Shown here: piece after piece, positions 29,369 to 39,727 of the stretch | Numbering within the stretch: the first letter of the stretch is position 1 | Layout: every line of letters starts with the position of its first letter | Assembly: GCA_030374765.1 (NCBI GenBank) | Contig: JARGXX010000086.1 | Location: 682,001-746,000, forward strand | From: Agarophyton chilense | Taxonomy: Eukaryota > Rhodophyta > Florideophyceae > Gracilariales > Gracilariaceae | Reading direction: 5' to 3' | Length of the DNA stretch: 64,000 bases | Notes under the pieces: generated by a model | Database searches by the model: none | What the model was told of the DNA's origin: nothing | What the model saw: the letters and a program-made list of their open reading frames with translations, nothing else | Position numbers and translations under genes: made by a program

Positions 29369-30226
29369 CTAGCACGACTGCGCGCCGGCGCCAAGCCGCG
29401 ACGCCTTCCTCCTGAGATTGGTCTTGGTGTAGATATGGCACCTCGCGCGCGGCACGGCATGACAAATGCCGCGACAATGCGGACACAACCACGTGCCACT
29501 GACGCGAGCGCGCTCAAAGTCCCACTTCATCTCGACGAAACACGGGCGACACACGGCCTTTCTACACTTGCGTTGCGTGTGCAGATTGGCGCAGAAGATT
29601 TTGTCGGACTTTTGTGTGCGCGCGCACACGTGACAAAAGCGAGAGGGACTTGGCGGAAGGGGCGAACGTCGACGCGAGGTGCGGACACGTTTGATGCGGG
29701 GTGTATTGAGTGGGGTGGGGTTTGACGGGCGCGAGGGTGGTGATGAGGGTGGGGGGGGCGTTGTGGATGGTGGTGGGGTTGCCGTTGGGGGGGGCGAGGG
29801 CGGTTGGGGTTGCGACGGTTGCGACGATTGCGACGGCTGCGACGGGGGCGACGGCTGCGACGGGGGCGACGGCTGCGACGGGGGCGACGGCTGCGACGGG
29901 GGCGGCGCGACGGCGCGCAGCGGCAGCGGCAACGGCAGCGGAGCGGGCAGGGCGAGCGGCGGCGGTGACGGTGGCGACGGTGACGGTGGCGGCGGCGAAG
30001 ATACGCTCCGCGAGTACGAAGGCGAGCGAGACGCCACGGTGCGGTACAAGGCGACCAGAATATCGTCGTGCTGCGGCTGTAGCTTGCGCGGCGGGGCACA
30101 CGCGGTGGAGTACAGATCGCCCAGATCGTCCTCGGTGAAACGCAGCGACAGCGGCAACGGCAGCGGCAGCGGCAGCGTTTGGGGCAGCAGCGTCTGCGGC
30201 AGCGACGTGAACTGAGTGCGCGGCAT
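29369..30226 (-). CDS. 4CXXC-type zinc-finger protein (CDCA7-like domain) with Pro-rich linker
   Basis: 285 aa from ATG 30,224-30,226. Residues about 1-90 precede a long Pro/Ser/Gln linker encoded largely by tandem repeats (PSQPSPPSQPSPPSQP). The C-terminal 80 residues form a Cys-rich module with FCHVCARTQKSDKIFC, KCRKAVCRPCF and the diagnostic WLCPHCRGICH. These match the zf-4CXXC_R1 domain of CDCA7-type proteins. In animals CDCA7 recruits the HELLS remodeller for DNA methylation maintenance; plants have several relatives. Some later Cys positions of CDCA7 are absent here, so it may be a divergent member. A nuclear, chromatin-related role is inferred. Confidence 0.75.
   Translation of the reverse strand: MPRTQFTSLPQTLLPQTLPLPLPLPLSLRFTEDDLGDLYSTACAPPRKLQPQHDDILVALYRTVASRSPSYSRSVSSPPPPSPSPPSPPPLALPAPLPLPLPLRAVAPPPSQPSPPSQPSPPSQPSPPSQPSQSSQPSQPQPPSPPPTATPPPSTTPPPPSSPPSRPSNPTPLNTPRIKRVRTSRRRSPLPPSPSRFCHVCARTQKSDKIFCANLHTQRKCRKAVCRPCFVEMKWDFERARVSGTWLCPHCRGICHAVPRARCHIYTKTNLRRKASRLGAGAQSC
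29832..29903 (+). repeat. 18-bp minisatellite, four perfect copies
   Basis: The unit GACGGCTGCGACGGGGGC occurs four times without a mismatch inside the zinc-finger gene. On the minus strand it encodes the six-residue repeat in the Pro/Ser/Gln linker. Confidence 0.95.
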
Positions 30227-31094
30227 GTCGAACAAAGTAGCGGCGGGCGGACGGACGGCGGAAAGCGATGGCGGGGGAGTGCGCTGATGATGGACGACGA
30301 AGGGTGGGGAGGCGCGCGGAGGGCGCACGGCGACATAAGTGCGTGAAGCGCGCGGGGGAGACAACGGCGCGTCTTAATGCACGCGCCAGACACGCGCTCC
30401 ACACGCGCGCCACACGCGCGCCACACGCGCCACACATGCCGTACAGTACTCGACGCGCTGACGTCAGACGCATTGCTGCGGCGGCAGCTTCTGCGAAGCG
30501 CGTGTCGCACACACGCACGCCGTCACAGCCGGCTGTACACCACGCTTCACGACGCGCTTTCCGCGCGCAGCTGCCGGCAGCAGCATGTCTCTCGCCCCTG
30601 TCACGCCCACATAACGCCCCTACACGCGCCGCCGCCATCATCCTCATCATCATCATCATCGTGTCATCGTCTTCGTCGTCTCCGCCTCACACCATATCAC
30701 ACACCACACACCACACCCCTCTTCACACGCGATCGTGGCGCCGTCCCCGTCCCGCCGCCAAATAGATCGACGTCTATCGCCGTCAGTCGCCGCCCCCACG
30801 CCCCCCTGCATACAGCGCGCGCGCGCGCGCGCGAGCGACAAACAGCACGACCGCTGTGGTCTGACGCGCGCGCCGCGTGGCTTACAACGTGCCGCCCGCG
30901 CGTCTCACTACACTGACGGTCGCCACGTCGTGTGCTGTGCGCGTGTCACGCGTGTGCGCGGTGCAACACGTGTGATTGCTACCGCACACACCCCCGCGCT
31001 TGCTTGTTATCGCCCGCACCTCGCCGCATCGGCTGCTTTCCATCGCATCCATCGCATCCATCGCATCTACGCCCGTCGCCCGCCCCGCCTCGCG
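30227..31094. promoter_or_regulatory. Divergent GC-rich region with simple repeats
   Basis: 868 bp between the zinc-finger gene (-) and FabD (+). It holds a CATCAT-type triplet run near 30,630-30,660, an alternating (GC)n tract near 30,815-30,834 that could adopt Z-DNA, and repeats of the 9-mer CATCCATCG/CATCGCATC near 31,041-31,068. The frame of FabD is open back to 30,735, but no earlier in-frame ATG gives a plausible protein. Confidence 0.5.
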
Positions 31095-32189
31095 ATGCGC
31101 GCCTTCGTCGCGCCTGTCGCGCTTCCGCGCCGCGTCGTCACCTCGTCGTCGTCGTCGTCGTCTCCTTCGTCGTCGTCGTCGTGGAAACGCGGCGCGCGCG
31201 CGTGCGCGCGTCCCACCGTCGTGCTGGCGCCGGGGCAGGGCGCGCAGACAGTGGCCATGGGCGCCGCGTGGCGCGCCGCCTCGCCGAGCGCAGCCGCCAT
31301 CTTCGAGCGTGCGGACCACGTGCTACGCGACGTCTTCCCGCGTCCATTGTCCGAGTACGTCCTTGACGCCACCGTCGACGCTACCGCGCTAGCGCGCACC
31401 GACGTGGCGCAGCCAGCTATCTTTGTCACATCCATCGCCTGTCACGTCGCGCTCTCGGATCCGGCCTTGGCCGCGTCGCTACCTTCCTTGTTGTCGTCGT
31501 CTCCGTCGCCGCTCGCCGTCGCCGCCGGACTCAGTCTGGGCGAGTACACCGCGCTCACCGTCGCGGGCGCGCTGTCGTTTGAGGAAGCTTTACGACTGGT
31601 TGCACTGCGAGCGCGCGCCATGCAACAAGCCGCTGATGCATCGGACGGTGCTATGCTCGCTCTTCTCGGCGCCGACCAAGCCGTCGCCGCAGAGATCGTG
31701 CAAGCCGTCTCTCATCCCGACGACGTGCTGGTCGCCGCCAATTTCAACGCCCCTGGTCAGGTCGTACTTTCCGGCGCGTCGCGCGCCATTCAACGCGCCG
31801 CCAACTTCGCCGTCGAGCACCACAAGTTGCGCGTTGTACCGCTCAAAGTGGCTGGTGCCTTCCACTCGCCGCTTATGGAGCCGGCCGCGAACGCCTTGGC
31901 CGATGCGTTGCGCTCCACCACATTCAATGCTCCGTCTGTGCCGGTGCTGTCTAACGTCACCGCCGAGCCGCACCGCGTGTCGCACATTGCCGATATGCTC
32001 GTCGCACAGCTCACCAGCCCGGTGCGCTGGGCCGACTGCTGTCAGTACATTCGTGCCAACTTTCCGCGCGCCACCTGGCTCGAGCTGGCGCCTGGCACCA
32101 CCCTGTCCGCCATCATGCGCAAGATCGATCGCTCCGTCAGCGTCGTCAACCTCGCACAGCCCCCCGTCGAGGCACAACAGGCGCAGTAG
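31095..32189 (+). CDS. fabD: Malonyl-CoA:ACP transacylase, plastid-targeted
   Basis: 364 aa from ATG 31,095. Residues 1-45 are a plastid transit peptide (MRAFVAPVALPRRVVTSSSS, with a poly-Ser run from TCG repeats). The mature enzyme shows VLAPGQGAQ, the nucleophile elbow GLSLGEYTAL (active-site Ser near residue 148) and the catalytic His in AGAFHSPLM near residue 255, with QLTSPVRW and LELAPGTTL near the end. It loads malonyl groups onto acyl carrier protein for type II fatty-acid synthesis in the plastid. The length after transit peptide removal is the usual 310-320 aa. It converges on eL20 156 bp away. Confidence 0.97.
   Translation: MRAFVAPVALPRRVVTSSSSSSSPSSSSSWKRGARACARPTVVLAPGQGAQTVAMGAAWRAASPSAAAIFERADHVLRDVFPRPLSEYVLDATVDATALARTDVAQPAIFVTSIACHVALSDPALAASLPSLLSSSPSPLAVAAGLSLGEYTALTVAGALSFEEALRLVALRARAMQQAADASDGAMLALLGADQAVAAEIVQAVSHPDDVLVAANFNAPGQVVLSGASRAIQRAANFAVEHHKLRVVPLKVAGAFHSPLMEPAANALADALRSTTFNAPSVPVLSNVTAEPHRVSHIADMLVAQLTSPVRWADCCQYIRANFPRATWLELAPGTTLSAIMRKIDRSVSVVNLAQPPVEAQQAQ
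31143..31184 (+). repeat. (TCG)n triplet repeat in FabD transit peptide
   Basis: Two runs of TCG codons, interrupted by CTCCTT, encode poly-Ser in the transit peptide. Slippage here changes the targeting peptide without harming the enzyme. Confidence 0.9.
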
Positions 32190-32345
32190 CGCGCACAAGC
32201 CACAAGCCGCCTTCCCGTCTTTGGTGCTAAACAGTAAAAACAACAATCCATTGCACTCGCGCCTCTACTACAACTAACAACAAACAACAAAACGCTCACT
32301 GCTCTTGCCGCTTTTATCAACTTGTACTACCTTTCGGCCGCTCAC

Positions 32346-32891
32346 TTAGGACACGCACGTCGCGGGCCTGGTCGCCAGATACGTGGCGCGCTTGCTCTTG
32401 GTGGACGCGCGCGGGCGCGTGTGCGGCAGCGGGAACCTCAGATCCGCATCGAGCAACTGCTGCGTAGCGGGGCGCCGCACGTCCTCGTCACTAATCAGCT
32501 TCACCTTGAGCACCTGGATGGACGACCAGCGCGCACGGTGACGTCCGCTCATTTCCATGTACATCTGCTCCACCGCCCCCGTCACCGACACGTCGCGATA
32601 CTCCTTGTACATGTTTACCGTGTCGGAGCGCGACTTGTATCGCAACCACACCCCAATGTTCTTCACCGTTGACATGTCCTTCTCGTGCATCTCGTTCACG
32701 GCCAAAATCTCACCGTTTGCCTTCTTGACGCGCTTGAGCTTTCGCAGAAAGTACCAGAAGCGAGACTTTGCCACCACGGCGTTGGGGGCAAAGATTCGCA
32801 TGCGGTACACCGCTGTTTCCTCGTCGTGCTTGGATCCGCCCTTTCCTGGAACCATGCGCCCCACCACGTGGTACTGGTGCAGCCAAGTCAT
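32346..32891 (-). CDS. RPL18A: 60S ribosomal protein L18a (eL20)
   Basis: 181 aa from ATG 32,889-32,891. It is colinear with eukaryotic L18a (human 176 aa): QYHVVGRMVP, YRMRIFAPNAVVAKSRFWYF, KNIGVWLRYKSRS, NMYKEYRDVSVTGAVEQMY, GRHRARWSSIQVLKV and KFPLPH-like RFPLPHTRPR near the C-terminus. It is a cytosolic large-subunit protein. No intron is needed in the coding part. A frame stays open upstream but lacks conservation, so the internal ATG is chosen. Confidence 0.97.
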   Translation of the reverse strand: MTWLHQYHVVGRMVPGKGGSKHDEETAVYRMRIFAPNAVVAKSRFWYFLRKLKRVKKANGEILAVNEMHEKDMSTVKNIGVWLRYKSRSDTVNMYKEYRDVSVTGAVEQMYMEMSGRHRARWSSIQVLKVKLISDEDVRRPATQQLLDADLRFPLPHTRPRASTKSKRATYLATRPATCVS

Positions 32892-35800
32892 GTTTGCTAT
32901 CGTTGTGGCGCAGATCGACGAAGAAAGCGGGGGAGGGGATGAACGCGACACACACTGGATGCTCTCGACGGGGCGCGCGATCGTGTAGCAGCGGGTCGGT
33001 GGCGAGGCGTTGCTACAGAGTGAAGGCACGCACAGCACAGACGTCGACGGCGGCGACATCACTGCCTCCAAAAAATGTGAAAAATATTCCAAATGTTTAC
33101 AAATGTTTGTAAATATTTATAAATGCTTGGCGGTGCGGGCGTTGCTTACCGCTCTGACACTGTCACTGACACGTGCTGACCAGCGCGGTGGAACGCTGTA
33201 AAGCGCACTCACCATTGCGCGCTGTGCAACCTGACTTGCGACTGAGTTGCATTTTGCTCCTCTTCGCGAACGAGATGAGGATCAGTTTCTACCGAGAGCT
33301 GTAGCCTGTGCCGTGTAGCTGGACGTTTAGCGTTGGGGGCGGGGGAACCTCACCCTGCTGCTGCATGCATCCATCAAAAGTGCACTGCCACCGGCTAATG
33401 GGATCGTGCCCGAATACGTCCCCTGAGGGAGCGCAACTGGGAAAGGCCTCATATCTTGCACTTTGTATGCGACCGGCAACGTGAAATCTTGCCATCTCCA
33501 CCATGATGCAATCTCAGCAATGCCATCTCGGCAAAATGCCTTCTCAGCAATGCGTGCTGTGTTTTGTAACTTGGCGTGTTCTTTCCAGGGTTCGGCGCAT
33601 CTGAGATATTTGCATTTCGCGCCTACCAATCGCAGCTCGGCAACCTGCTTCCACGTTAAAGCAATAACGAGGCACACCACCCAGGGCGGACAGACCGTCG
33701 TACTCCTCTACCCGTAACACAAAACTACAAGGGTACCCATTTTGTAACCCTATCGAGCGGAGAAAAGACATCTCCGACAACGTTGATTTCTTGTTAGGCA
33801 AAAACAAGAAAAACAAAAACAAAAAAGGCTCTCCCCGTTTTTTTTTATTCATCAGGGCTTACCCACTGTAGCCGTGTTCCGCTTACAACAGCTACCCAGA
33901 ACAAGATGGCAAGAGTGGGTGGGTGGGGCGACTGTATTCATTGTGGAATAAAACAATCGCAGTTGAGCACCATCAAACGGAGAATCTACAGTCTACAACG
34001 GCAGCCGTTGCTACACATGATGCGTGGAAATCAGCGCAAGGGAACAAACGCGACAGGAAAACGTTACAGAGCGATGTAGACGAAGGGGGAAGCGTTGGCA
34101 GATGATCAAACTTTGTTCTCCGTTTGGCGTCGTGACGACTCTTTGCGAACGGCCAGCCTACCTGAGGGCCACGGATGCGCACTGCTGCATTGTGGGCTGG
34201 CGATGGTTCAAAAGATTTGCGCGGCATGCATTTGCTGCTCTTGAGAGGCAGCGTGACGTCTACTGGGTGACAAGAAAAAGTGACAACGCGTGAATCGACC
34301 CCCTCATACCGCTCCTCCGTGCTTGGCGAGAGGAGGAGTAGAAACATTCGCGTATCTCGAAAGCGAGACATGATGTTTATTCACCAAACAGAACGGCACC
34401 TACACCAAAACTTCAGCCTAACTTTTCGTAATCTTTACGTCAACAACAACAACAACAACAACAACAAGTCCTTGCTCTCTTGTGTTCGACACTCCCCCTT
34501 GTCAAAACCCTCTCTGTGAGCCGTCTCGATCTGCGGGCTTTTCCCCGTCAGGTAACATCTCGCTTCCCCCCGATTGCACCCATTTCCATCAAATTCCGTA
34601 CGCAATCAAGTGCATTCTGTCATAAAATGTCAAATCTCCTCAAAAAAGGAAAACAGCTCTCGTGACTCCGTGTAGCGTTGAAACCCACAAACCTCATGCG
34701 AGAGTTCATCAAAACAAGGCCATTTCTGCGACCTCTCCCAAAGTTTTTGCACATTTGCATCTTGATACAGACAAGTGGTTCAACATAGCCCGCATGGTCC
34801 AAAACCCCCTGTCCCAACGTTCCTTCTGAGCGCCCGTACACCCAACGACGCATTTCTGCCTACAGTACACCTCTCTCAGAAATACTGCCGAATCACTTTT
34901 TCCTGCCATTTTTACTCGAGTTTCTCCCGAGCATCATCTTCATTCACCTTTTCAAAAGTCCATGACTTTGACCACGAGACGTCTCGACTCGCCCAACATT
35001 CCGTGCTCGGTCAAAGTCTCGGAGAGTCCCAAATCGTGTGCGATACTCACACAAGTTAATGAGCTTGCGGTAGCTCGTCGAGTTTCACAGTGCTTTACAC
35101 CAAGAAATAATTATTTTGGCGCGCTCCATTTTGACCGAGAATGGCGAGCTTGTACTGAGCGCCTCTCTTTTTTCACAACGCTCTGCTTCCCTTCTCCAAC
35201 ACAAGTAACGAGCGACTTCAATACGAGTGCGTTTTCTTCTCTGACACAAGCACACCTGTTCCACTTTGGTTTTGAGCAAAGCGGACCAGCTTATATGCCT
35301 GCTAATTCCCGTACACTGCGTGTGTGCAGTAAACTCTCTACGAGGGATATGAAGCCATTTTCAAAATTCCAGTTCGGAGCTCCTGTTGTCAAAACGTCAG
35401 CAACTGCTGAACGGCAGAGCAGTGCGCACGCCTGTCTTCGTACGTGCTTCACTACTTTTAGGCATGGGTCAATCGTGGCTCAACAGCGCGTCCATGTTTA
35501 GCCCCTACGTAGACGAAAACATTTTCGGTCGTTTTCTCTAGCTAGCAAATCATTGCCCAGTCACATCCCATACAATAGTGACATGTTTTCTTGATGCGTT
35601 CCAAACCCATTGCGGCGATGACGCATTAATGAGGAAGCAACAAGGCAATAATATGACCCATGTCGTGTTCGGGCTCATATTCGCAGTGGAGTGCTTTTTT
35701 CTCAAGACATGAGTTGCCTTCATCATCCATTCCGCATGCATTTGTGCAACGGATGTCGAAAAGAAACAACTTCGACATAAAACGTCCATGCAACTCTTTT

Positions 35801-35893
35801 GCTGCGCAACTATACAAAGATTATCATCAACCTGCACGTCAAGACCGTTTCTGACTGAATCAAGTGATCTGCACAAAATTGAGCACAAACAGT
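32892..35893. other. Long gene-poor region
   Basis: 3.0 kb with no recognised gene. It holds an AT-rich run of AAATGTTT/AAATATTT units near 33,080-33,125, a twice-repeated CTCAGCAATGC near 33,512-33,552, and an (AAC)n microsatellite at about 34,441-34,467. A 179-codon ATG frame at 34,962-35,501 (+) shows no domain or signal and is not called. The T-rich 33,838-33,846 run is unremarkable. Confidence 0.5.
34441..34467 (+). repeat. (CAA)n microsatellite
   Basis: About 27 bp of perfect CAA/AAC repeats in an intergenic region. Confidence 0.95.
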
Positions 35894-36911
35894 TTATTTA
35901 GCTGCCATTGTACCATTCGCTGTTGATGTGATGACAGCCGCCTCGGCAGCTTTCTTTTCGGTCGCCTTGAGCATAATTTTGTTGTCAATCAAGTCGTGCA
36001 GTGCGATGATAGATCGTATTAGGGCAGAAACATAAAGCACCAGCATCATATCATTGTTCTTGACATGGAAACCTCTCAATAATTTCGGAACATCGAGGCT
36101 CGGCAGTAAGCTGAACACATCCTGCATTCTGTACATGATCTCGTTATTCACCGGGAGTTTCGTCGCTGCCACGTCCTCGAGGTATGTCTTCAACTCAGCA
36201 AGACGATCACCGAGAGACATAAGCGCCGCAGACTTTGCGGAGATGTCGCTCGTGAGATTTGAAATCGACGAGTCCTTGATATCGCGCAGCAAATGTCCGA
36301 CGCCCACTTCCTCCGCATCAGTTGCGTCAATTTCACTGGGAAGATGTTCAAAAGTCTTAGTAATCGCGCCGTCTTTTTGAGCTTCTTCTACGGAGAGATA
36401 CGCTTCAGTCGGCAATCCAAGATCTTTGGGTTTCACGTCCACAATAACGAGTACGGGATTTGGGCAATACGATCGGATGAGCTCATTGATGTCAAGATCG
36501 CCGGTATGGATCTTTGGCCCAGTTGAGTACCATCCGACTAATCGTTCACGCGCGTTCACTTTTCGAAACATGCCCATCATGTTCTCAAGGAAATTGTGAT
36601 CCAGAAACCATACAGATGGATCCTTTTCGTCTTCCTCAAAAGGAACTGCAAAACAGTTTGTACAACTCACTTTTCCCTTGGCGACATGCCCTAGTAGCAC
36701 GCCAACTGCTCGTCTGACATTGAAATATCGCAGAGATGCGGATAATGAGTCGTGCGCGTTAGATTACGTGCAGATGGACGTGCGCGCAGAAGAGATGCTT
36801 CATTCGGGATACTTACTTTTTAGTGTCCTCGCATACTCTGTTGTAATGGTCAATCACTCCCAGTAGAACCAGAGGATGGACGGCCACAGACGTTGGAATT
36901 ACGGGAGCCAT
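35894..36911 (-). CDS. RPN8: 26S proteasome regulatory subunit Rpn8/PSMD7 (two exons)
   Basis: Exon 1 is 36,817-36,911 (ATG 36,909-36,911; MAPVIPTSVAVHPLVLLGVI then DHYNRVCEDTK). Exon 2 is 35,894-36,713. The 103-nt intron (36,714-36,816) begins GTAAGT and ends TCAG; joining the exons gives ..TKKRAVGVLLG.., matching the family's KRVVGVLLG. The product is 304 aa: an MPN domain with DHNFLENMMGMFRKVNARER and GWYSTGPK, then VDVKPKDLGLPTEAY, EEVGVGHLLRDIKD and the Rpn8 helical tail. Rpn8 is the catalytically inactive MPN partner of Rpn11 in the proteasome lid. A CTAAC branch-point-like motif lies in the intron. This is one of only two clear introns in the window. Confidence 0.97.
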
Positions 36912-37524
36912 TCTGCTGAGAATTTCTGAAAAAGGGGCCTTTTCTCTTCGGTTTAGGGGGTTGTTATCGCGGGTTATCTCTTCAAAATAGAAAAGCTCGT
37001 CTTTGGATTCCCCGGAAACCCTCCGCGGGACAGGAGCGCAGACGTAGAGTTATTAAGAGCAAGATGTTGACTTGTTGTGAAGGGAAAAAGCAAGAGCGAT
37101 GTTGACTGTCGTGCCGTCTGGTCCTGGTGTTGGCGCATTTCCAAGGAGGGAATCGTTCCAGCCCGAGAGCGACCTGACTATTCCAATTGGCGTAAGGAAT
37201 TTGCAATTTATTTTTCAATCAAATCTTTGTTGTATTAAAAAGTTCAAAGTTTGAACAGTTTCAGGATGCATCAGTGTAAAGGAGAAACAAAGGACGGGAA
37301 AAAAGACCTGCCAAGAGAGGACTCTGAATACGACAAGCAGCTCAACGAGTACAAATAGAAGCAAAAGAACGCTTTTATTTGAATGAGTTCAACTTCATTC
37401 AAACACCGCTTCCCAAATAACAAATAAGGAAACGAATGAAGCATCTTTGCATTTGCAAACAACATATATATGAACATTAGTATTGGCTTCACAGCCACAT
37501 CTCGGTCGGACGGTATTAAGGATG
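36912..37524. other. Intergenic region
   Basis: 613 bp upstream of Rpn8 and downstream of the MOSC-like gene; moderately AT-rich towards its right end. No gene seen. Confidence 0.4.
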
Positions 37525-38964
37525 TTAGTCTGCACGGAACTCAACAATGGTAATTCGCTGCCCACTTTGAACCGAACATTCGTTTCCTCCTAAATTGACC
37601 GGAACCAATGTATTTCCACCTCCAAGCAGATGCTGCGTTGGAATCCCACCATCCAAACCTTCCCTTGGAATGTTTACAATTTCAAATAAGTACTCATCAA
37701 TCTTGATGATTTTAGCTTTCGAAAGTTCTGGTTCTGAGCTTGAAATGATTAGGTTTGTTCCCACAAGAAGCTCACCATTCTCCTTTGAAGGCGTCAGACT
37801 TTCCTCGCTTGTTATAAGCAGAGGACGATCAGCTGTGGGCCACGTCTTAAACAAACGATGACCTCCATCCGAGAGAGGTGGTGGTCGAACCAGCAAGAGT
37901 CGAACTCCGGGAATCTCCAAATAGTTGGCAAAGAACTTTGACACGTTATCACCTTGATCGACAGCCTCGTACTGAACGCCGTAAATGGTAATCTTCTTCA
38001 TCTGACCCCACAACTTTGGTTCGTGTAAAATTGTCGATTGACCTGGAGCCGAAAGACTCAAGTGCCCGTTCTCAAGAATAGTGGGAGAAACGTCTGAAAG
38101 CAAAGGAACCTTCTCGTTCGAAATGTATCGACCGGTAAATTCGGAAACTGCGTACAAAAGATGGTTTTCAACGCCATGCTGGGAAAGTTTCAGCGATGTC
38201 ACGGACTGTGGGAGACAGCCATGAATGGGTTGTATTTGAAGCCCGACGATGCTTGTGTTTTTTTGCTCTTCACCGCCAGTTGACTCGGGTCCGGCGGTTT
38301 CAGCAACAGAAGCAACCTGCTCTTCCTCAATTCCCGAGGCTGTGTTCAACTTGTCAAGGTCGCCATGAACCTCTTGGCTGGCAGTCTCGAATGCGCTCGA
38401 TTCCGCATTCGGATTTATCAAAACTCGCCCTGTTAGTAGAGCTTCATCATCGGTTCTCAGTGGTGTTGCTGGTGGAGACTTTGGCTCCGCGTCAGATAGC
38501 GACGAGTCCATAAGTTTCCTGGAGGCCTTTTCCAAAGAATCATGCTGCTCTTCGACAGCTGAATCAGAAGCAACTGTCGAGAATTGTTCACTCTGCGGGG
38601 CCTGTTGAGTGACGGAAGCTTTGTCGTCTTCAGAAGCGGCATGACTGTCTTTCTCCTCCGATACGCAGAGGTTTTGGTACTGCGCATAAAGATAACCGGC
38701 GCCAAAACCAACGGCAAAGTTCGCGATGCAAACAAGTGCAAAACGCGAGGCAAACGCGATGGCAACAGACGCGTCTTGCGCACGGAGGAGTAGTAAACCG
38801 GATTGGTGTGTCATGGTAGGTGAGACGAACGTGAAACAGGATATTCTTCCCGCTTGCGAAGCGGTTTCGCTCGCGGATGGAATCAGGGAGGGCGGTAAGA
38901 AATTGCCATTCCGACGAGAAGTAGCCTCCTGTCTATTCTCCTGAGGAAGCTCTGTCCAGCGCAT
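37525..38964 (-). CDS. Membrane-anchored MOSC-like protein, probably lacking the Mo-binding Cys
   Basis: 479 aa from ATG 38,962-38,964; a second ATG at 38,812-38,814 gives 429 aa and sits just before the membrane helix. One hydrophobic helix (FALVCIANFAVGFGAGYLYA) is near residue 73-92. An acidic Ser/Glu-rich linker spans about 100-240. The last 240 residues resemble a MOSC_N + MOSC arrangement: GRYISNEKVPLLSDV, LSLSAPGQSTI, SKFFANYLEIPGVRLLLVRP, LLITSEESL, then IIKIDEYLFEIVNIP and a final strand. The layout recalls mARC (mitochondrial amidoxime-reducing component). The Cys that holds molybdenum in mARC would fall near VNIPREG and is not there. Family assignment is tentative; a scaffold or degenerate role is possible. 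Confidence 0.6.
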   Translation of the reverse strand: MRWTELPQENRQEATSRRNGNFLPPSLIPSASETASQAGRISCFTFVSPTMTHQSGLLLLRAQDASVAIAFASRFALVCIANFAVGFGAGYLYAQYQNLCVSEEKDSHAASEDDKASVTQQAPQSEQFSTVASDSAVEEQHDSLEKASRKLMDSSLSDAEPKSPPATPLRTDDEALLTGRVLINPNAESSAFETASQEVHGDLDKLNTASGIEEEQVASVAETAGPESTGGEEQKNTSIVGLQIQPIHGCLPQSVTSLKLSQHGVENHLLYAVSEFTGRYISNEKVPLLSDVSPTILENGHLSLSAPGQSTILHEPKLWGQMKKITIYGVQYEAVDQGDNVSKFFANYLEIPGVRLLLVRPPPLSDGGHRLFKTWPTADRPLLITSEESLTPSKENGELLVGTNLIISSSEPELSKAKIIKIDEYLFEIVNIPREGLDGGIPTQHLLGGGNTLVPVNLGGNECSVQSGQRITIVEFRAD

Positions 38965-39727
38965 TAGCTACGCTGATTAGTGGGACGAAGACACCTTTCT
39001 TTCAGCTGTAATTCGGTTGGTACGGCAGGCGACTGTTGGGACTGGGCGGAAACAGGTACTTGACGGGGCCCTCTGTATCGGACGACTTCAAGAAACGGCA
39101 GAATTGGCCTCGTTCTTCAAGCCCAAAGGGTTGATCATGAGAGACAGCAAAGCATTCTCCGTGAAGCACTTTTGGTGCGCAAGTACAGAGGGTCTTCAGA
39201 ATACGAAGCTATAGAAAATGTGGGTTCTGAAACAAGCCAGTCTTTTTGGTAAGATACCTTCGTAGATACCCTGGCGCGCATCTGTACCGCAGATATGACT
39301 CATACTATGAATTTCATAGAGCGATATCTACCAATTGCAGATAAATTTCCAACGACAGCGTTTTGACCATCATCCAGCGTTGGCGAGCGTATCACCGTTC
39401 ATGGTGAAGTTACGAGGGGTGGGAGGAGTAAACCCTTCAGGGTAAAGGGTTTACTGCTGGCTTCGACGGTACTACACGTTGTGCTCAATACAAAGACGGC
39501 GGAGGTGGTTTGAGCGAATCTCATTTCGGAAAGCGTGAAGTTTGTTTTGTTGTATTCATATGACTAGTACTAAAATGCTCTTTACGGCAGTGGTTACGTT
39601 GCGGCTCCCGTGCAACATGGGCAGTTTGATAACATATTTGAAACGACTGTTCAAGGCCAGGGCCCCAACGCATTCGTTGCGGACATGAAGAGTTTAGACA
39701 GTAGAATGGGAAGGGGGGATTGCGTCT
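38965..39727. other. Intergenic region containing a perfect hairpin
   Basis: 763 bp between ThiE and the MOSC-like gene. Apart from the inverted repeat described separately, nothing is recognised. Confidence 0.4.
39427..39455. repeat. Perfect 11-bp inverted repeat (hairpin)
   Basis: AGTAAACCCTT (39,427-39,437) and AAGGGTTTACT (39,445-39,455) are exact reverse complements around a 7-nt loop, CAGGGTA. The stem is followed by no T-run. It lies about 270 bp beyond the ThiE stop and could be a factor-binding dyad, a structured RNA end or a transposon footprint. Confidence 0.9.

Noticed and set aside
34962-35501. 179-codon ATG frame in the long gap before Rpn8
   Set aside because: No domain, membrane segment or compositional bias; Cys/Phe/Ser scatter typical of a chance frame. 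RNA evidence would be needed.
37890-37915. tRNA T-arm-like sequence GAGTTCGACTC
   Set aside because: Lies inside the MOSC-like coding frame and no acceptor, D or anticodon arms fit around it.
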